Numbered from the stretch's first letter, positions 34,611 through 46,500 are shown. The stretch is DNA of 64,000 nt from Blumeriella jaapii (GCA_009599575.1 VWND01000014.1:186001-250000), one strand, 5' to 3'. Notes: generated from the sequence alone by a model not told the origin. Program-made: numbers and translations.

Positions 34611-35260
34611 CTGTCTTGGGCGGTAACGAACCTCAATGCTCGACTTCGCACGATTGGTGATGTTGTGTATGTTGTGCACTGGGCGCATCTGTTGTAAAAG
34701 ATGTCTAGAGAGGAGGCAAGTAGGCGAGATCTCCAAATGTTAACGAGGTCTGTTTTCGGGGTACATACCTTCCTTGCCATCCTGGTGAAATGATTACTCT
34801 TCACAAGACCTTTCCTCTTGAGTCGATATGTCAACATCAACGTGCCTATGCAGAGACTCAAGGATCACCTGCTACGGTGGTGAAGTACTTAAGTACTTAC
34901 GAGACCTGCGCCTAGAGCGGGTCGGTACGTGCAAATAAGCATCGGCTAGCCAAACTCAAATCCATTGACATGCTTGGCTCCTCACGTGATCAGGAAGCGA
35001 CCTCTACGCGAACATTGATATTGTTTCTCAACCTTTTGGAACCAACAGACTGACAACCTCGTCCTCCACCATCCCCTACGAACAAGCACAACACAACATC
35101 ACAACACAACGCGACGCAACGCAATACAACTCTATACACCGCAATACACCGCAATACATCGCAATACCGCCGACCGATACAACTCACAGCCGCCAAGCTG
35201 TTACCCATACGAATTCTCCCTCGCGCCATCAGGCCCGCACTGCCCATTGTCCGAAGAAGC
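34611..35260. other. Promoter region of arc1-like gene
   Basis: No gene supported. The 160 bp before the ATG are rich in short CAACACAAC and CGCAATACA repeats, resembling a pyrimidine-poor 5' UTR. Confidence 0.55.
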
Positions 35261-36590
35261 ATGTCTTCCTTCAGCAACCTCACGTACAACGAGACGGAGC
35301 AGGCCGAGATCAACCAATGGCTCACCACCTCCGACCGCCTCAAGTCCGCCAGCGCGGACCAGAAGTCCCTCCTCGACACCCTGAACGCGCACCTCGCGTC
35401 CCGCACGACCCTGCTGGGGGCCAAACCCTCCAAGGCGGACATCGCGCTCTACGAATCCCTTGCGCCCCAGGTCGCGGCCTGGACCCCCGAGCAGCGCACC
35501 GGCGAGCATGGCCATCCCAACATCGTGCGCCACCTGGACTTTGTGCAGAATTCGCCTGTGTTTGCGCTTGCCAGCCAGGTCGAGCTGAAGGTTGATCCGG
35601 AGGAGGTTCTTTACGTCAAGCCGCCCGTCGACGCGAAGGCCGAGAAGGAGCGTTTGAAGAGGGAGAAGGCGGCTGCTGCTGCTGCTGCTACCGCTGCTGC
35701 GGGGGGAGAGCAAGTGCTGGCGGACCGAACGAACAACCCGAAGGGCCAGAGCGTGGTGGAGACCGTCACCGAGAAAGTCAAGGAGGCGAAGGATGGGCTG
35801 GTGGCTGCGGTTCGCGGGGGAGATGCTGCAGCGCCGGCGGAGCAACAGCAGAAGAAGGAGAAGAAGGCCAAGGCGCCCAAGCCACCCAAGGCTCCTGCGG
35901 TCGCGGCTCCGCTGTCACCGGCACTGATCGACCTTCGCGTCGGACACATCTTGAAGGCTATCAAGCACCCCGAGGCCGATTCGCTCTTCGTTTCCACGAT
36001 CGCGATGGGCGACAAGCCTGGCACGGACGACACGAGCGAGCACGAGGGACAGGTCGTGCGCACCGTCTGCTCCGGCTTGAACGGCCTGGTCCCGCTGGAG
36101 GAGATGCAGGGCCGCAAGGTCGTGGTGGTGTGCAACCTGAAGCCGGTCAAGATGCGCGGCGTCAAGTCCTGTGCCATGGTCCTCGCCGCCTCGCCACGTC
36201 TCAAGGAGGGAGAGGAGGACCACCACGCCGGCCCCGTTGAGCTCGTGACGCCGCCTGCGGATGCCCCTGCTGGTGAGCGAGTGTACTTCGAGGGCTGGCA
36301 GGGCGAGCCCGAGGGCGTGTTGAATCCCAAGAAGAAAGTGGTACGTCCCCGAATCCACACTCCATCTCCTGTTTGTTCTTCAGTGTGCGCTAGCTGACTT
36401 GGGATCACAGTGGGAGACGATCCAGCCGGGTTTCCTGACGACTGCTGAGCTCGACGTCGGCTTCGACGCAGGCGCCGTCCGGGAGCTGAGCAAGGAAGGC
36501 GAGGAGCCCAAGACGGGCATCGGCAAGCTGGTCACTGCCAGCGGGGGGGCGTGCAAGGTCAAGAGCTTGAGCGGGGGTATCGTTAGGTAG
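35261..36590 (+). CDS. arc1: Arc1-type tRNA-binding aminoacyl-tRNA synthetase cofactor
   Basis: Arc1 tethers methionyl- and glutamyl-tRNA synthetases and delivers tRNA. Two exons (35261-36340, 36411-36590) encode 419 aa. Residues 1-115 form a GST-C-like domain (SKADIALYESLAPQVAAW). A Lys/Ala-rich linker follows (about 125-220, including EKERLKREKAAAAAAA and QQQKKEKKAKAPK). The C-terminal EMAPII/tRNA-binding OB domain starts at IDLRVGHILKAIKHPEADSL and contains VRTVCSGLNGLVPLEEMQGR, VVVVCNLKPVKMRGVKSCAM and ASGGACKVKSLSGGIVR. A tandem repeat array lies directly downstream. Confidence 0.93.
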
Positions 36591-36704
36591 ATTTCGGGGT
36601 TCATTTGGGTTTCTTTGGACTCGTACGTATCGAGCGTGGTAGTGAGAATTCTAGATAAGATACCTGCCTGCCGGTTTTGCTTTGTGGCTGGCGTCTGCAT
36701 CTAT

Positions 36705-37190
36705 CCAGGGGAGAGGGTAATAAGGCTCCTTTTCCCCCTTTCCAATATCCTAAAAATCTGCTTTGGCACCTATCTCTGTTTTTGTTTGCATCCATCTTAA
36801 AGAGAGAAGGTGAGATGTCCTTTTCCCATTTTTCCCACATCCTAAAAAAAATCTACTTTGGCACGAAAACACACACCTATCTCTGTTTTTGTTTGCATCC
36901 ATCCAAAAGAGAGGGTAATAAGCCCTCTTTTCCCTTTTTCCCATATTCTAAAAATCTGCTTTGGCACGAAAACACATCTATCTCTGTTTTTGTTTGTAGC
37001 CATCCAATAGAGAGGGTAATAAGCCTCTTTTTTCCCTTTTTCCCTTATTTAAAAAAATCTACTTTGGCACGAAAACATATTTATTTCTGTTTTTGTTTGC
37101 ATTTATTTTTTAAAAAAAAGGTAATAAGCCTTCTTTTCCCTTTTTCTTATATTTTACAAATCTGCTTTGGCACGAAAACACACCTACCTA
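36705..37190. repeat. Tandem array, five units of about 103 bp
   Basis: CTTTGGCAC recurs at 36761, 36856, 36959, 37062 and 37165, in units that also share TATCTCTGTTTTTGTTTG and a GGTAATAAGC block. It begins about 115 bp after the arc1 stop. The last unit carries many C to T and G to A changes, for example CATCCATCC becoming CATTTATTT. Confidence 0.92.
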
Positions 37191-38684
37191 TCTACCTACC
37201 TATTTAATGACTCGGTCTGCTTACAGCATTCATTCATGCCTTTTCTCGCTGCTTGACTGAATACCAACCCACGTATCGTATACACGTAAAGTAGGTAGGC
37301 AAATGGATAAGTAGATAAGTATCTATCTACCATTTGACTTGTTTACTTATCTGTTTGTTTATTTGCTTATCTAGCTTTTTACAGTGTTGATGTCTAATGT
37401 TCTTTTGCATATATGTATATGTATATATACATATATATATGCATACCTACACATGTATATATATACAAATATAAATAAGCAGAAATGTTTGTTTGTATGT
37501 ATGTATGTATATACGTATATCTACGTATATTTATACAGATACACACTCACCGAATATTCGCTTACTCGCTCACCCACTCACCCGCCGCTTATTCGTCTAA
37601 ACGAGATCCTACCTAGTGATTACACACAATACTGTACATATGCCGTATTAAAAAAACCTGTTTTTATTTACATACATACATATAAAGACATACATACATA
37701 AAAATATACACCAAAAAATTGTTCTTACATCTTGCCTAGATAAATTAACAAATAAAAAGGAAAAAAGGGAGGGGAAAAGAAAGGAAATGTCACGGTGAAC
37801 GGTATAGTGAATGAACCAGGAAGCAGAAGTGGCTTTTGTGTAGAGATTGAATGTTAAGGATACGAGAGTACGAGGGTTTCGACTGACTATCTATCTCCTT
37901 GAGAATTATTTAGGTTGATCCTGCTTCGGGCCTCGGGACTCGGGACTCGGAACGAGGTAGGTGAGGTTTTGATCGATTGACTCCGGATTGGAGGCGTGCT
38001 TTTTAACGGGAAGGGAGGGAGATAGGTAGGTAAGAGGATTTGTAAGTAGGAGATAGGTAAGAGGTATTGTAAGTAGGAGATAGGTAGGAAGGTAGGTAGG
38101 TAAGAGAGGTAGGTAGGTAAGTAAAAGATAAATAAGTGAGTAGTTAGGAAGATAACCCATGCGGTTTCCTATTTACTGTAAATACCGTATTTACTTACTT
38201 ACTTACCTACTGATTGATTTATTGATAAAATAGGTTTGTTTGTTTCTGATCCGATGCTTGGATTGAGGAATGAGATGGGGAGGATAGGAGAGTAAATGAT
38301 ATATATGGATATACGTGTATATACGTGTATATACTTATATGTGTATACATATATGTGTAAGTATTTTTCAGTTCCGATTTAATGAAACTCAACTCAACTC
38401 AACCCAACCCAATCCAATCCAATCCAATCCAACCCAACCCAATCCAGATCATATCCGGAAAATAATATCCTGATCAAGTAAACAAATAAAAGATAAAGGG
38501 ACAAAGGGATGAAAAAATGCTGTATCCGATTGCAATCTCCAATATCCAATCCTAACATCTAGCTATGCATGCGTCCAATCCCAATAATCTAGCTATGCAT
38601 GGGTCCTATTCCGCTGTGCTCGCTCGCTCGCTCGCTCGTTCGCTCGTTCGTTCAAAGTGCGCTCAAAAACATGGTATCACGTAT
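37191..38684. other. AT-rich intergenic region with simple repeats
   Basis: No gene supported. It holds TATATA/TGTA runs at about 37410-37530, CATA runs near 37670-37700, a GTAGGTAG/TAGGAGATAG stretch at about 38020-38120, and an (AATCC)/(AACCC) pentanucleotide run at about 38391-38446. Confidence 0.7.
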
Positions 38685-38861
38685 CCAACAGCCCCTTTGC
38701 TCTCTCTTGCCCATCCCCAGCCCTACATGTGCCGCCTCTCGATCCAACAGCCTCTTTGCTCTCTCTTGCCCATTCCCAGCCCTACATATGTCGCCTCTCG
38801 ATCCAACAGCCTCTTTGCTCTCTCTTGCCCATTCCCAGCCCTACATGTGTCGCCTCTCGAT
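38685..38861. repeat. Three tandem copies of a 59-bp unit
   Basis: Units start at 38685, 38744 and 38803, each running from CCAACAGCC through TTTGCTCTCTCTTGCCCAT to CGCCTCTCGAT. Only a few C/T differences exist between the copies. The array lies just downstream of the stop of the next gene. Confidence 0.95.
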
Positions 38862-38884
38862 CCCTCCCTCCATCCATCTGCCGC

Positions 38885-40353
38885 TCAGAACCCAATATCC
38901 CTCGACCTCTTGAACACCAACTTCGGCGGCGGCCCGTCGTCATCGTCGTCAGCAGCATCGTCGACCTCCAGCTCGTCGACCTCGAGCCTACTACTCAGCA
39001 CGGCTGGCTCCCTGCCCACAACAAGCTCCTGCTGCTTCGCCGCCGCCGCCCTCCCCTTCCTCCCCGCCAGCTTCTCCCTCTCCCTCTCCTTCGGCTTCGG
39101 CTTCGGCTTCGGCTTCGGCTTCTCGGCCTCCTCCTCCTCCTCCTCCTCCGTCCTCCTCAGCCTTTCGACCTCCTTCTCGGCCGCGAGGCGGACCTCGCCC
39201 AGTCGCCGCTTGATGTTCTCCACCTCCGTGCTGCACTCGCCCTCGCGCAGGAACTGGTGCGCCGCGTGCTCGCACTGGCCCTGGCACCACTCGAGCCCCT
39301 TGTCCAGCTCGTCGAAGATGTCCGGGGCGTCGCCGCCCCGCCGGAAGCCGCGCAGCATGCCCGCGCTCAGCGTGCTGCCGCCGGGTCGGGCGCCGCCCCG
39401 CGGAGGGCCCATCTGCCGCGTCGAGACGAAGTTCAGCTTGGGCAGCGGCACGTCCGGGCCCTCGCGGTCCGGGGTCGTTCCCCCGGCGAGATGGGCGACG
39501 GGGGTGGTCGTCGAGGCGCTTTGCCGCGCCACGAGGAGAGTGTTGCCGTGGCCCAGCAGCAAGTCGCTCCCCAGGCCATCCTGGTCGTCGTCGTTGTCCT
39601 CCTCCTCCTCGTCGTCGTCTCCATCGCCGATTTCCAGTTCCGCCGCCCTCCTCATCTCGGCCATCTTGGCCGCCATCTTGCCCTTGCGCATCGCGTTCCG
39701 GCTCCCGCTCACGAACTTCACCAGCTCCTCGAAGGCCGTCTGGACCGCGCTGTCGTAGTAGACAATGATCATGGACCTCGTCCGGTACTTCGGGGCCAGG
39801 GACTCGCCCGAGGCGAGGGACTCCGGCTTCCGCTTGCGCAGCACCGTCGGGCGCGGCCTCTCGGGCGCGGCCGTCGTCGCGGACGTCGGCGTCGGCTGCG
39901 AGAACTTCCTCGTCGGCGAGGTGGGCGAGCGTCGAGGCCCGGCGGGCGGCGGCGTCGACACGGAGGCGTGGGCAGCGGCGGACGAGCGCGGACGCGCCAG
40001 GCCATCCTTCTGCTGCTGCTGCTGCTGCTGTCGTTGTCGCGATTGGGGCGTGTCGACGGGGCTCCGCGAGATGCCGTTGTGGCCGTGGCTGGCCGCCTCC
40101 TCCTCGTCGTCTTCTGCGGCGCGCGAGGGCGTCTCGGGGCAGTGTCGCGGGGACGAAGGGACTCGGTCGAGCCTTTGTTCTTGAGGGAGCGGCAGCTCGA
40201 GGGCGACGGCAGCTCGTTCTCCGTCAGGCGGGCGAGCTCGAGCTGGCGCTGGGCGATCTGGCCATTGAGCTCGTCGAGACGGGCCTTCCAGTCGGGGATG
40301 GAGGTGCAGAGCGCGGTGAGGGCGTCGAGGGTCGAGATGCTGCTGCTGGCCAT
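38885..40353 (-). CDS. Uncharacterised coiled-coil protein (one frame break)
   Basis: A minus-strand gene of about 489 aa if one missing base is restored. It starts MASSSISTLDALTALC at 40353 and has a short coiled coil (DELNGQIAQRQLELARL). The middle is disordered, with a poly-Gln run from CAG codons and many Ser/Pro, followed by the distinctive segment YRTRSMIIVYYDSAVQTAFE and a helix (ELVKFVSGSRNAMRKG). A second helical region follows (IFDELDKGLEWCQGQCEHAA), then a Glu/Lys-Pro repeat tail ending FKRSRDIGF. I do not know the function. The break is at the GGG on the plus strand at 40158-40160: one more base turns the frame from KNKGSTES into PSSPRHCPETPSRAAEDD. Confidence 0.65.
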
Positions 40354-41091
40354 GGTCGGCGTGTCGCGGGGGTCGAGGGGGAGGGGGGGGGTTGTCGAGG
40401 GGGAGGGGGTTTGTTTGTTTGATTCTTCGCTTCTTCGCTTCTTCGCTTCTGCGTGACTGAGTCTGGTGAGGATCGATGCCGATGCCGAACCGCCCATTCA
40501 CAGCAAGATGAACACAGTCCTGTAAGTATGGAGGCCGTGCAGACGAGGGATCGAGGTCGTGCAACACCAGAGCCGGAGACAGGCCCGAGAAAAGCCACGA
40601 ATGAGGCTCTACGGCTTCATGGTCGAGGGACGGCGGGGAGAGCGAGATGTCGAGATCGGGTGACGGGCTGCCCTCCTTCTCCTGCGCCGTCTCGGGCCCT
40701 GGATGGCAGCACCGCTTTATGGAGCGCTGGGTTCGGGGCACGGCGCAGATATCGAGCTGGTGTGGTGCGGTGGGTGGTGAAGAAAGCAGAAGCGGGAAAT
40801 GGGAAATGGGAAAAGGGAAAAGGGAAATCGGAAAAGGGACAAGGGACAAGGGAAAAGGTAAAGGAAAAAGGAAAAGGAAAAGGAAAAAAGGAAAAGTTAA
40901 AGGTAAAAGGAAAAGGGAAAAGGAAAAGAGAAAGGTAAAAGGTAAAGGCAAAACGGGGAAGGTCGGTCGAGGGTAGGGAGGAACAGTCCTGTACTGTACA
41001 GTAGAGGTAGTACTGGAGAGGACTGTGTAGTGTAGCGCAGTACAGGATCGGATCGTAGTGTAGAAAGCGAAGCCGAAGCCGCAGCTGGAGA

Positions 41092-41125
<34 letters not shown>

Positions 41126-43224
41126 CCGAGATGGGAAACGGAGCGGCCTTCAGCGCAAGTTCCAAAAGGACACCAGAGAATCGAGACTGTGCCGTACACA
41201 GGTATTGATTCATCGGCCCCCCGGCACGCTGGAACCCTGTCCCATCCCAGCGAAGCTTCAAATGCGGCCCAAAGCACCCAACCACAACCCCATCAGCTTC
41301 TCTGCTTCTTCTTTTCTTCTTCTCTCCTCCTTCTTTTCTTCTTCCGTGTCATGGTCCTCCTGCACGGCCGCGGCCTTCTCGCCCCCTGGCACCGCCATCA
41401 TCAGCCTGCCATGCATCTCCACATCCACATCTCGACTCCGATCGACAGAGTCGGTACTGATAGAAGCAAGTATTCCCGACCCCGATCCCGCTCGGGAACC
41501 ACGGCCTCAGATCAGCGTTTGCTCTCTCCGGCTTTCTTCTGCAGAATCGTTTGCGGTACCGTACGTGTACAGGGCATTATTGTACAGTATGTAAAGCCAG
41601 TACTGTTAGTACTGCATCGACTGTGTTTACATGACAAGTCGTCGCCGTCAAGAGCGACGCTCACCGCTCTCGGTTAGCTTGTTGTTGATTTCCCTCCTCC
41701 TCCTCCTCCTCCAGCTCGCCTAACCCTCGCCGGCCCCTCGCCATGTGTCATTTCCACCCCTCCACAGGCACAGACATGACAGGCGGGCGTTGCCGTCGCC
41801 GCACACAGGGTCTGGCCATGGTCATCTTTTCCCCGTCATGTTTCATGATGTGACCATTTTCGATGATGTTTTCTTTTGGCGCTGGGTCCTCCCCAGCCAG
41901 GGACCACTGTCTGCTGTAATGTGTATGTGTACAGTGCTGTACCGATTACCTGACCTGCAGTACAGTACTGTACTGTACCTACTATCTACAGTATCATTCA
42001 CCTTACAGAGTACGTCATGAACAAGTAAGCGACGTCGTGCAACATCATCGTGTCTCCGCGGTGGAGACGGACGAGATGCTGCTGCATTGATTGACCTGCT
42101 TGCCGACATAGCATTTTCATCTATTGACCACACAGTATGCTGTGCTGTGCTGTGCTGTGTTGTGCTGTGCTGCACAATAATATACTCCATACACATACAG
42201 TACAATACAAAACACATCGGACCCAGGCCCATCTGTAAAATCCATCCGTCATCGCTCACTCATACAGGCAAAGAAAGAAAGCAAGCATCCATCCATCCAG
42301 CCACCCAAGCGCCACGGCAACTCTCGCCACTCCCCCCCCGGTATCGGTACAGTACACAGTACAGGAGCGTTCTGTCGTTCTCCATAAATCGTGGAATGAA
42401 CGATCATGCAGTCGCGAGGAACTTCCCGTTCAGAACTCTCTTTTGGGGGAGGAGGGGGGGGGGTGGTTCTTTTGGCGTGAGGCAGGACAAGGCAGGACAA
42501 GGCAAGCAAGGAAGGCTATCTATCGAGTCTTCGCTTTTGCTTTTTCTTCCTCATGCTTCGCTCGCGGCTTTCTGTGGGTAGAGTATGTGTATGTTACAGA
42601 CTGTGCAGTCTAGCACTGTACTGTACTGTACTGTACCTTGCTTTACCGGATCTCCAGCGCAGCTTGCTTGCCCCATGTTACATACTACAGTACTGTGCTT
42701 CGTCTGTACTGTACTGTACTGTACTGTACTGTACAATAGCTCGCTCTGTGTATTTTCTACGAAAGTCGAAGGAGAAGTAGATGCTGTAGGTAGATACTGT
42801 AATTAGATAGTTAGCTAGTTAGCTAGCTAGGTACTATACATCTGTAGGAATGAAAGTACAAGTGCAAGCAAGTAATGCAAGAATGTAAATAATAAATTAA
42901 AATAAATGATTCCACATCTCCCTCACACCTTCACCTTCACCACCACCACCACCACCCATCCACCCACCGGTCCGTCAGCCTCCTCAACCAAGAAGAGCCT
43001 CCTTCCCTTCCCCAACAGTCCCACCGCTGGGAAAACATCTCAACTTGCAACCAAAACCCAATTATGGCTTCGAATCTAGCCGCAAGCCTTTCTTTATTTC
43101 TGTCTTCAATTTCGTCTTTTTCCACTTCTTTCTTATTTGACTTTTTTTTTCTCTCCCTCTTTTATAGTATTGTGATTAGCAACATTATTAGCATCATCAT
43201 CATCGTCATCACCATCTTCTTTTG
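40354..43224. other. Gene-free region with purine-rich tract and GTACTGTAC clusters
   Basis: Contains an almost pure G/A stretch at about 40785-40960 built from GGGAAAA-like units, a (GTC)n run at about 41095-41118, and repeated TACTGTAC motifs at 40985-41050, 41935-41990 and 42605-42735. Long frames crossing the purine tract are composition artefacts. Confidence 0.65.
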
Positions 43225-43607
43225 CCTCCTCTTCTCTTCTCCTCTTCTCCCTCTTCTCCCTCTCCTCTCCCTCTTCTCCCTCCTCTCCCTCCTCTCCCTC
43301 CTCTCCCTCTTCTCCCTCTTTTCCCCTCCTTTTCCTCCTCTCCCTCCTCTCCCTCCTCTCCCTCCTCTCCCTCCTCTCCCTCCTCTCCCTCCCTCTCTCC
43401 CTCTTCTCCCTCTTCTCCCTCTTCTCCCTCTTCTCCCTCTTCTCCCTCTTCTCCTCTTCTCTCTCCCTCTTCTCCCTCTTCTCCCTCTTTCTCCCCTCTT
43501 CTCCCTCTTCTCCCTCTTCTCCCTCTTCTCCCTCTTCTCCCTCTTCTCCCTCTTCTCCTCTTCTCTTCTCCCCTCCTCTCCCTCCTCTCCCTCTTCTCCC
43601 TCTTCTC
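43225..43607. repeat. 383-nt uninterrupted homopyrimidine tract
   Basis: Every base from 43225 to 43607 on the plus strand is C or T. It is made of CCTCTCCCT and CTTCTCCCT 9-mer-like units. The first purines are G43224 on the left and A43608 on the right. Frames through it give only Ser, Leu and Pro. Confidence 0.97.
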
Positions 43608-44156
43608 ACCCGCTATCCCCCGTCACCCACCGCACATCACCAACCTCTTCTCCACAACGGGACGACGACGCGGCCAGGCCGAGACTTACTGTACAGTACA
43701 TACCGTACATACAGTACTGTACTGTCTATAGTACGTACCGTACATACAGTACGTATAGTAGAAGAAGTCACCACTTCTAGCACGGCCGCAGCAGCAGCCA
43801 CCCGCTGCAGACATGCTTGGTACATAGATATATTAATATATTTATCTATGTAAACAAACAAACATATATGTAAACCTATATATATATATATTTATATACA
43901 CACAAACAAACAAACAAGCAAGCAAACATATATGTAAACATATATGTAAACATATACATGTATACAAACAAAACAGCACAAAAGCAAGTCAGCGACCTTT
44001 TTAATCTCTTTTCATTTTATCCGACCTTATATACGCACATACATGTACAATCTAAGCCACGTAAGAGAACGAGAAGCAACGACGCGGACAGAAGCAGCCA
44101 AGCCAGCCAACTCTCGTGGCGGGCGGTTTGCCAATCAGGTCTGGGACGGCCGTCGC
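43608..44156. other. Spacer downstream of pyrimidine tract
   Basis: No gene. It holds a GTACTGTAC/GTACGTAC cluster at 43690-43755 and TATATA plus AAACAAACA runs at about 43820-43975. Confidence 0.6.
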
Positions 44157-45100
44157 TTACGGCCAGAGCTCTTGCTTCTTCCACTCGCCGATGATCTCGG
44201 CGCCCTCTTCGGCTGCGGCGTTTGGGCCGACGAAGGTATACTGCCAGCGGCGCGATGTCTCGGGATCGCTCAGGTCGCAGCTCTCGACGACCTCGGGCTG
44301 GAATCAATCAGCATCTGCTGGCCTACGGTGTCGAGGGGCCGAGGCCATGCCCCAGCGAGCGAGAAGCGGATCGAGGCTTACCTTGATGATCACGACCCGG
44401 AAATTCTTCCGGGCGACCTCGTCCGCGAGATCATCCACCTTCTGACCGACGCCGACGCCGTCCCCCGTCGTCTTCCCCACGGGCGTGCCCGGCGCCGGGT
44501 TCCGGAAGCTCCCCCTCATCCCCGGACTCAGATTGCCAAAGTGCGCCGTCAACTCCCGGGCCCAACTCCACTCCTCCTTCCCCTCCTCCCTCACGACCCT
44601 CATCCGCTTGCCGAGCTCGCTCTTGACCGTCCTCACCCCGCTGCTCTCCTCGCCCTCGCCCTCGACGTCCGGCGCGACGACATACGCCGTCCCGCGCACG
44701 CGCCACTGCGTCCTGGCCTCCTTGACCCAGACACGGCTTCGACGGGGCCGCCTCCGCCCGAGCCCTGCGCCTGCGCCACGGCGCCGTGGCCGGCGCCGCT
44801 GGCAAAGATCTCCGGCACTTTCTCCATGCGCACGTCGGTCGTCAGCGTCAGCAGGTCGCTCTCGTAGACGCGCGCGTTCTGCGGCGCGCCGTTGCGCGTG
44901 TTCTCCGGCAGCTCGGCCCACATGCCTCTGTAGATGCAGTATCGCGCGCGCGGCAGGTATGGCACGGGCGAGCCCGCCGGCGCCGGGTGGAGCGAGGAGA
45001 AGACGAATTCCGGGGACGACATCTGCGCCATGTGCCGGTCGAAGAGGGGGCGCCAGGCGGCGGCGCCCACGGCGGAGGGCGTCGTCGCGGTCGCCGACAT
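44157..45100 (-). CDS. Pyridoxamine 5'-phosphate oxidase-like FMN-binding protein (one frame break)
   Basis: Two exons, 45100-44382 and 44297-44157 with an 84-nt intron, give 286 aa if one base is restored. After MSATATTPSAVGAAAWRPLF the split-barrel region reads PYLPRARYCIYRGMWAEL and ESDLLTLTTDVRMEKVPEI, then VKEARTQWRVRGTAYVV. This is the layout of the fungal pyridoxamine-oxidase-like (Alr4036-type) FMN-binding family. The C-terminal block NFRVVIIKPEVVESCDLSD and the ending KKQELWP agree. The break is near 44730-44733, where GPVEAV should be followed by WVKEA but the frame slips by one base. One extra T gives AVFWVKEA. Substrate and role are unknown. Confidence 0.8.
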
Positions 45101-46000
45101 GGTGTGGCCGACGCCTTGGAGCCGGGAGAGGGCGCGGGAAGAAGCTATGGTGATGGATTGGCGTGCTGATGCTCCCGAGAGCGATGATGTGTCGCACGGT
45201 GTCGCTGGGAGGAGGACGTGAGGATGGGGATGGGGATGGGGATGGCGATGTTGTCGATGTTGTCGATGTTGCGTGAGTGAGAGGTCGTGGTGCGGGGGGA
45301 GCGGAGAAGCGCTCACGCTCCATGACGGCTACATGATTAGTGCTACCGCCCCTCGGGCTGCGAGGTCACTCGATGCCCGTACGCGGTGCCTGGTACGAAG
45401 CTTCGGCTTTTCGATTATCATCATCTTTCTTCTGCGGCCGAAAGGTGGTTGTATTCAAAAAGTCTAAAAAGCCAAAATTAAGCAATCGATACGTAGCGAT
45501 TGCGAAGAGACTTTCTTCATCGGCGATCCGGGCTATTTTTACGACTACAGATATTACTACGATCTACTTAACGAGGATGTACTTGTTAAGAATTCCAGAA
45601 AATTGGTTTAAAAGAAAAAGACGGAAAGTAAGAATCGACAGCTCGATTATCGAAACCCCGGTGTAGCGCTTTTAAATAACCATTGTTGTAGAACACAACC
45701 GACTCGATAGCATATATGACGGAGAAAAAGGTGTCGGTGGAACGTGCTGTAAAAGTAGGTAGAAAACCACACTGATACGGCCACAAGTCGGTGGGTAGGA
45801 TAGTCTAGGAAATGCCCTAGAAAGACCAAGAAAAGAAGAATGAGTGAAGGTATGAGTTGGAGTGCGTAGTTGTTGTACTATCTAAGGAGAGGGTGCCTTG
45901 CTCTTATACTGTACCTGTTGAAGATAGTCAGTAGCAGGGGGGCTCGAAGGGCTCCATGCCTCTTCAACCATAGCTACATACACCAAGAGCCGCTCTATGA
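45101..46000. other. Repeat-relic flank, no intact gene
   Basis: AT-rich from about 45400. A stop-free remnant (about 45455-45666) encodes Lys/Arg-rich sequence ending SSIIETPV and looks like the tail of a decayed element gene. Nothing intact is present. Confidence 0.55.
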
Positions 46001-46034
46001 TGATGATGATGATGATATTATTTAACGTCTGGAA
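46000..46034 (+). repeat. Repeat C head, (GAT)n and TTTAACGTC
   Basis: (GAT)n followed by ATTATTTAACGTCTGG. It matches the left end of repeat C at 20118-20162, but the following sequence differs. Confidence 0.7.
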
Positions 46035-46232
46035 AGAGCTGTTCTAGGAATACAAAAGATCGCCGTTTTACAGCACGCAATCGTACACAAAAGAAAAACG
46101 CTCGAAAGATAACTCGGCGTCGCCAACTTTCGAAGTTCTGAAAGTGCTTTCCAAAATGATAGAAAGCTGCGATACCGCGGGATCAGAGACTCGGGATATG
46201 CGTATCAAAAAGGCTTTTTCCCAATCGTGGTT

Positions 46233-46500
46233 TTTACTTTTTTAATATGTATATAGGTAAGGTACCTACTTTATAATTTTTGAAACCATCAAGAGTCATT
46301 CCACAAACACGATAGAAAACCATCCCGCTAGTAGGAAAAGGGCTCAAATAGCGGATATCCATTGGCCAGACTTTTTTTGTATATCACTGCTTTCTCGAGG
46401 GTTTCTTGTATTTGAAAACCCCCAGCTTGGCACGTCCTATGCCCTACGGGAGGCTGAGGCGGCTTTGCCCCTCCCGACGTTAAACAACATTATTATTATG
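46233..46500 (-). repeat. Repeat C copy, inverted
   Basis: On the minus strand it reads AATAATAATGTTGTTTAACG, then GCCGCCTCAGCCTCCCGTAG, AAGCTGGGGG, CTCGAGAAAGCAG, CCGCTATTTGAGCCC, AGCGGGATGGTT and GTGTTTGTGGAATGAC. The order and spacing are the same as 20137-20380. Confidence 0.8.

Noticed and set aside
38657..40456. 600-codon plus-strand frame opposite the coiled-coil gene
   Set aside because: A high-GC antisense shadow; Arg/Leu/Ala-rich translation with no domain, while the minus strand has coherent sequence.
40617..41285. Frames across the GGGAAAA tract
   Set aside because: Products are Phe/Pro- or Lys/Gly-repeats dictated by the purine tract.
43064..43780. Long Ser/Leu/Pro frame, and its Glu/Arg antisense
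   Set aside because: Forced by the pure pyrimidine tract; such composition opens frames on both strands.
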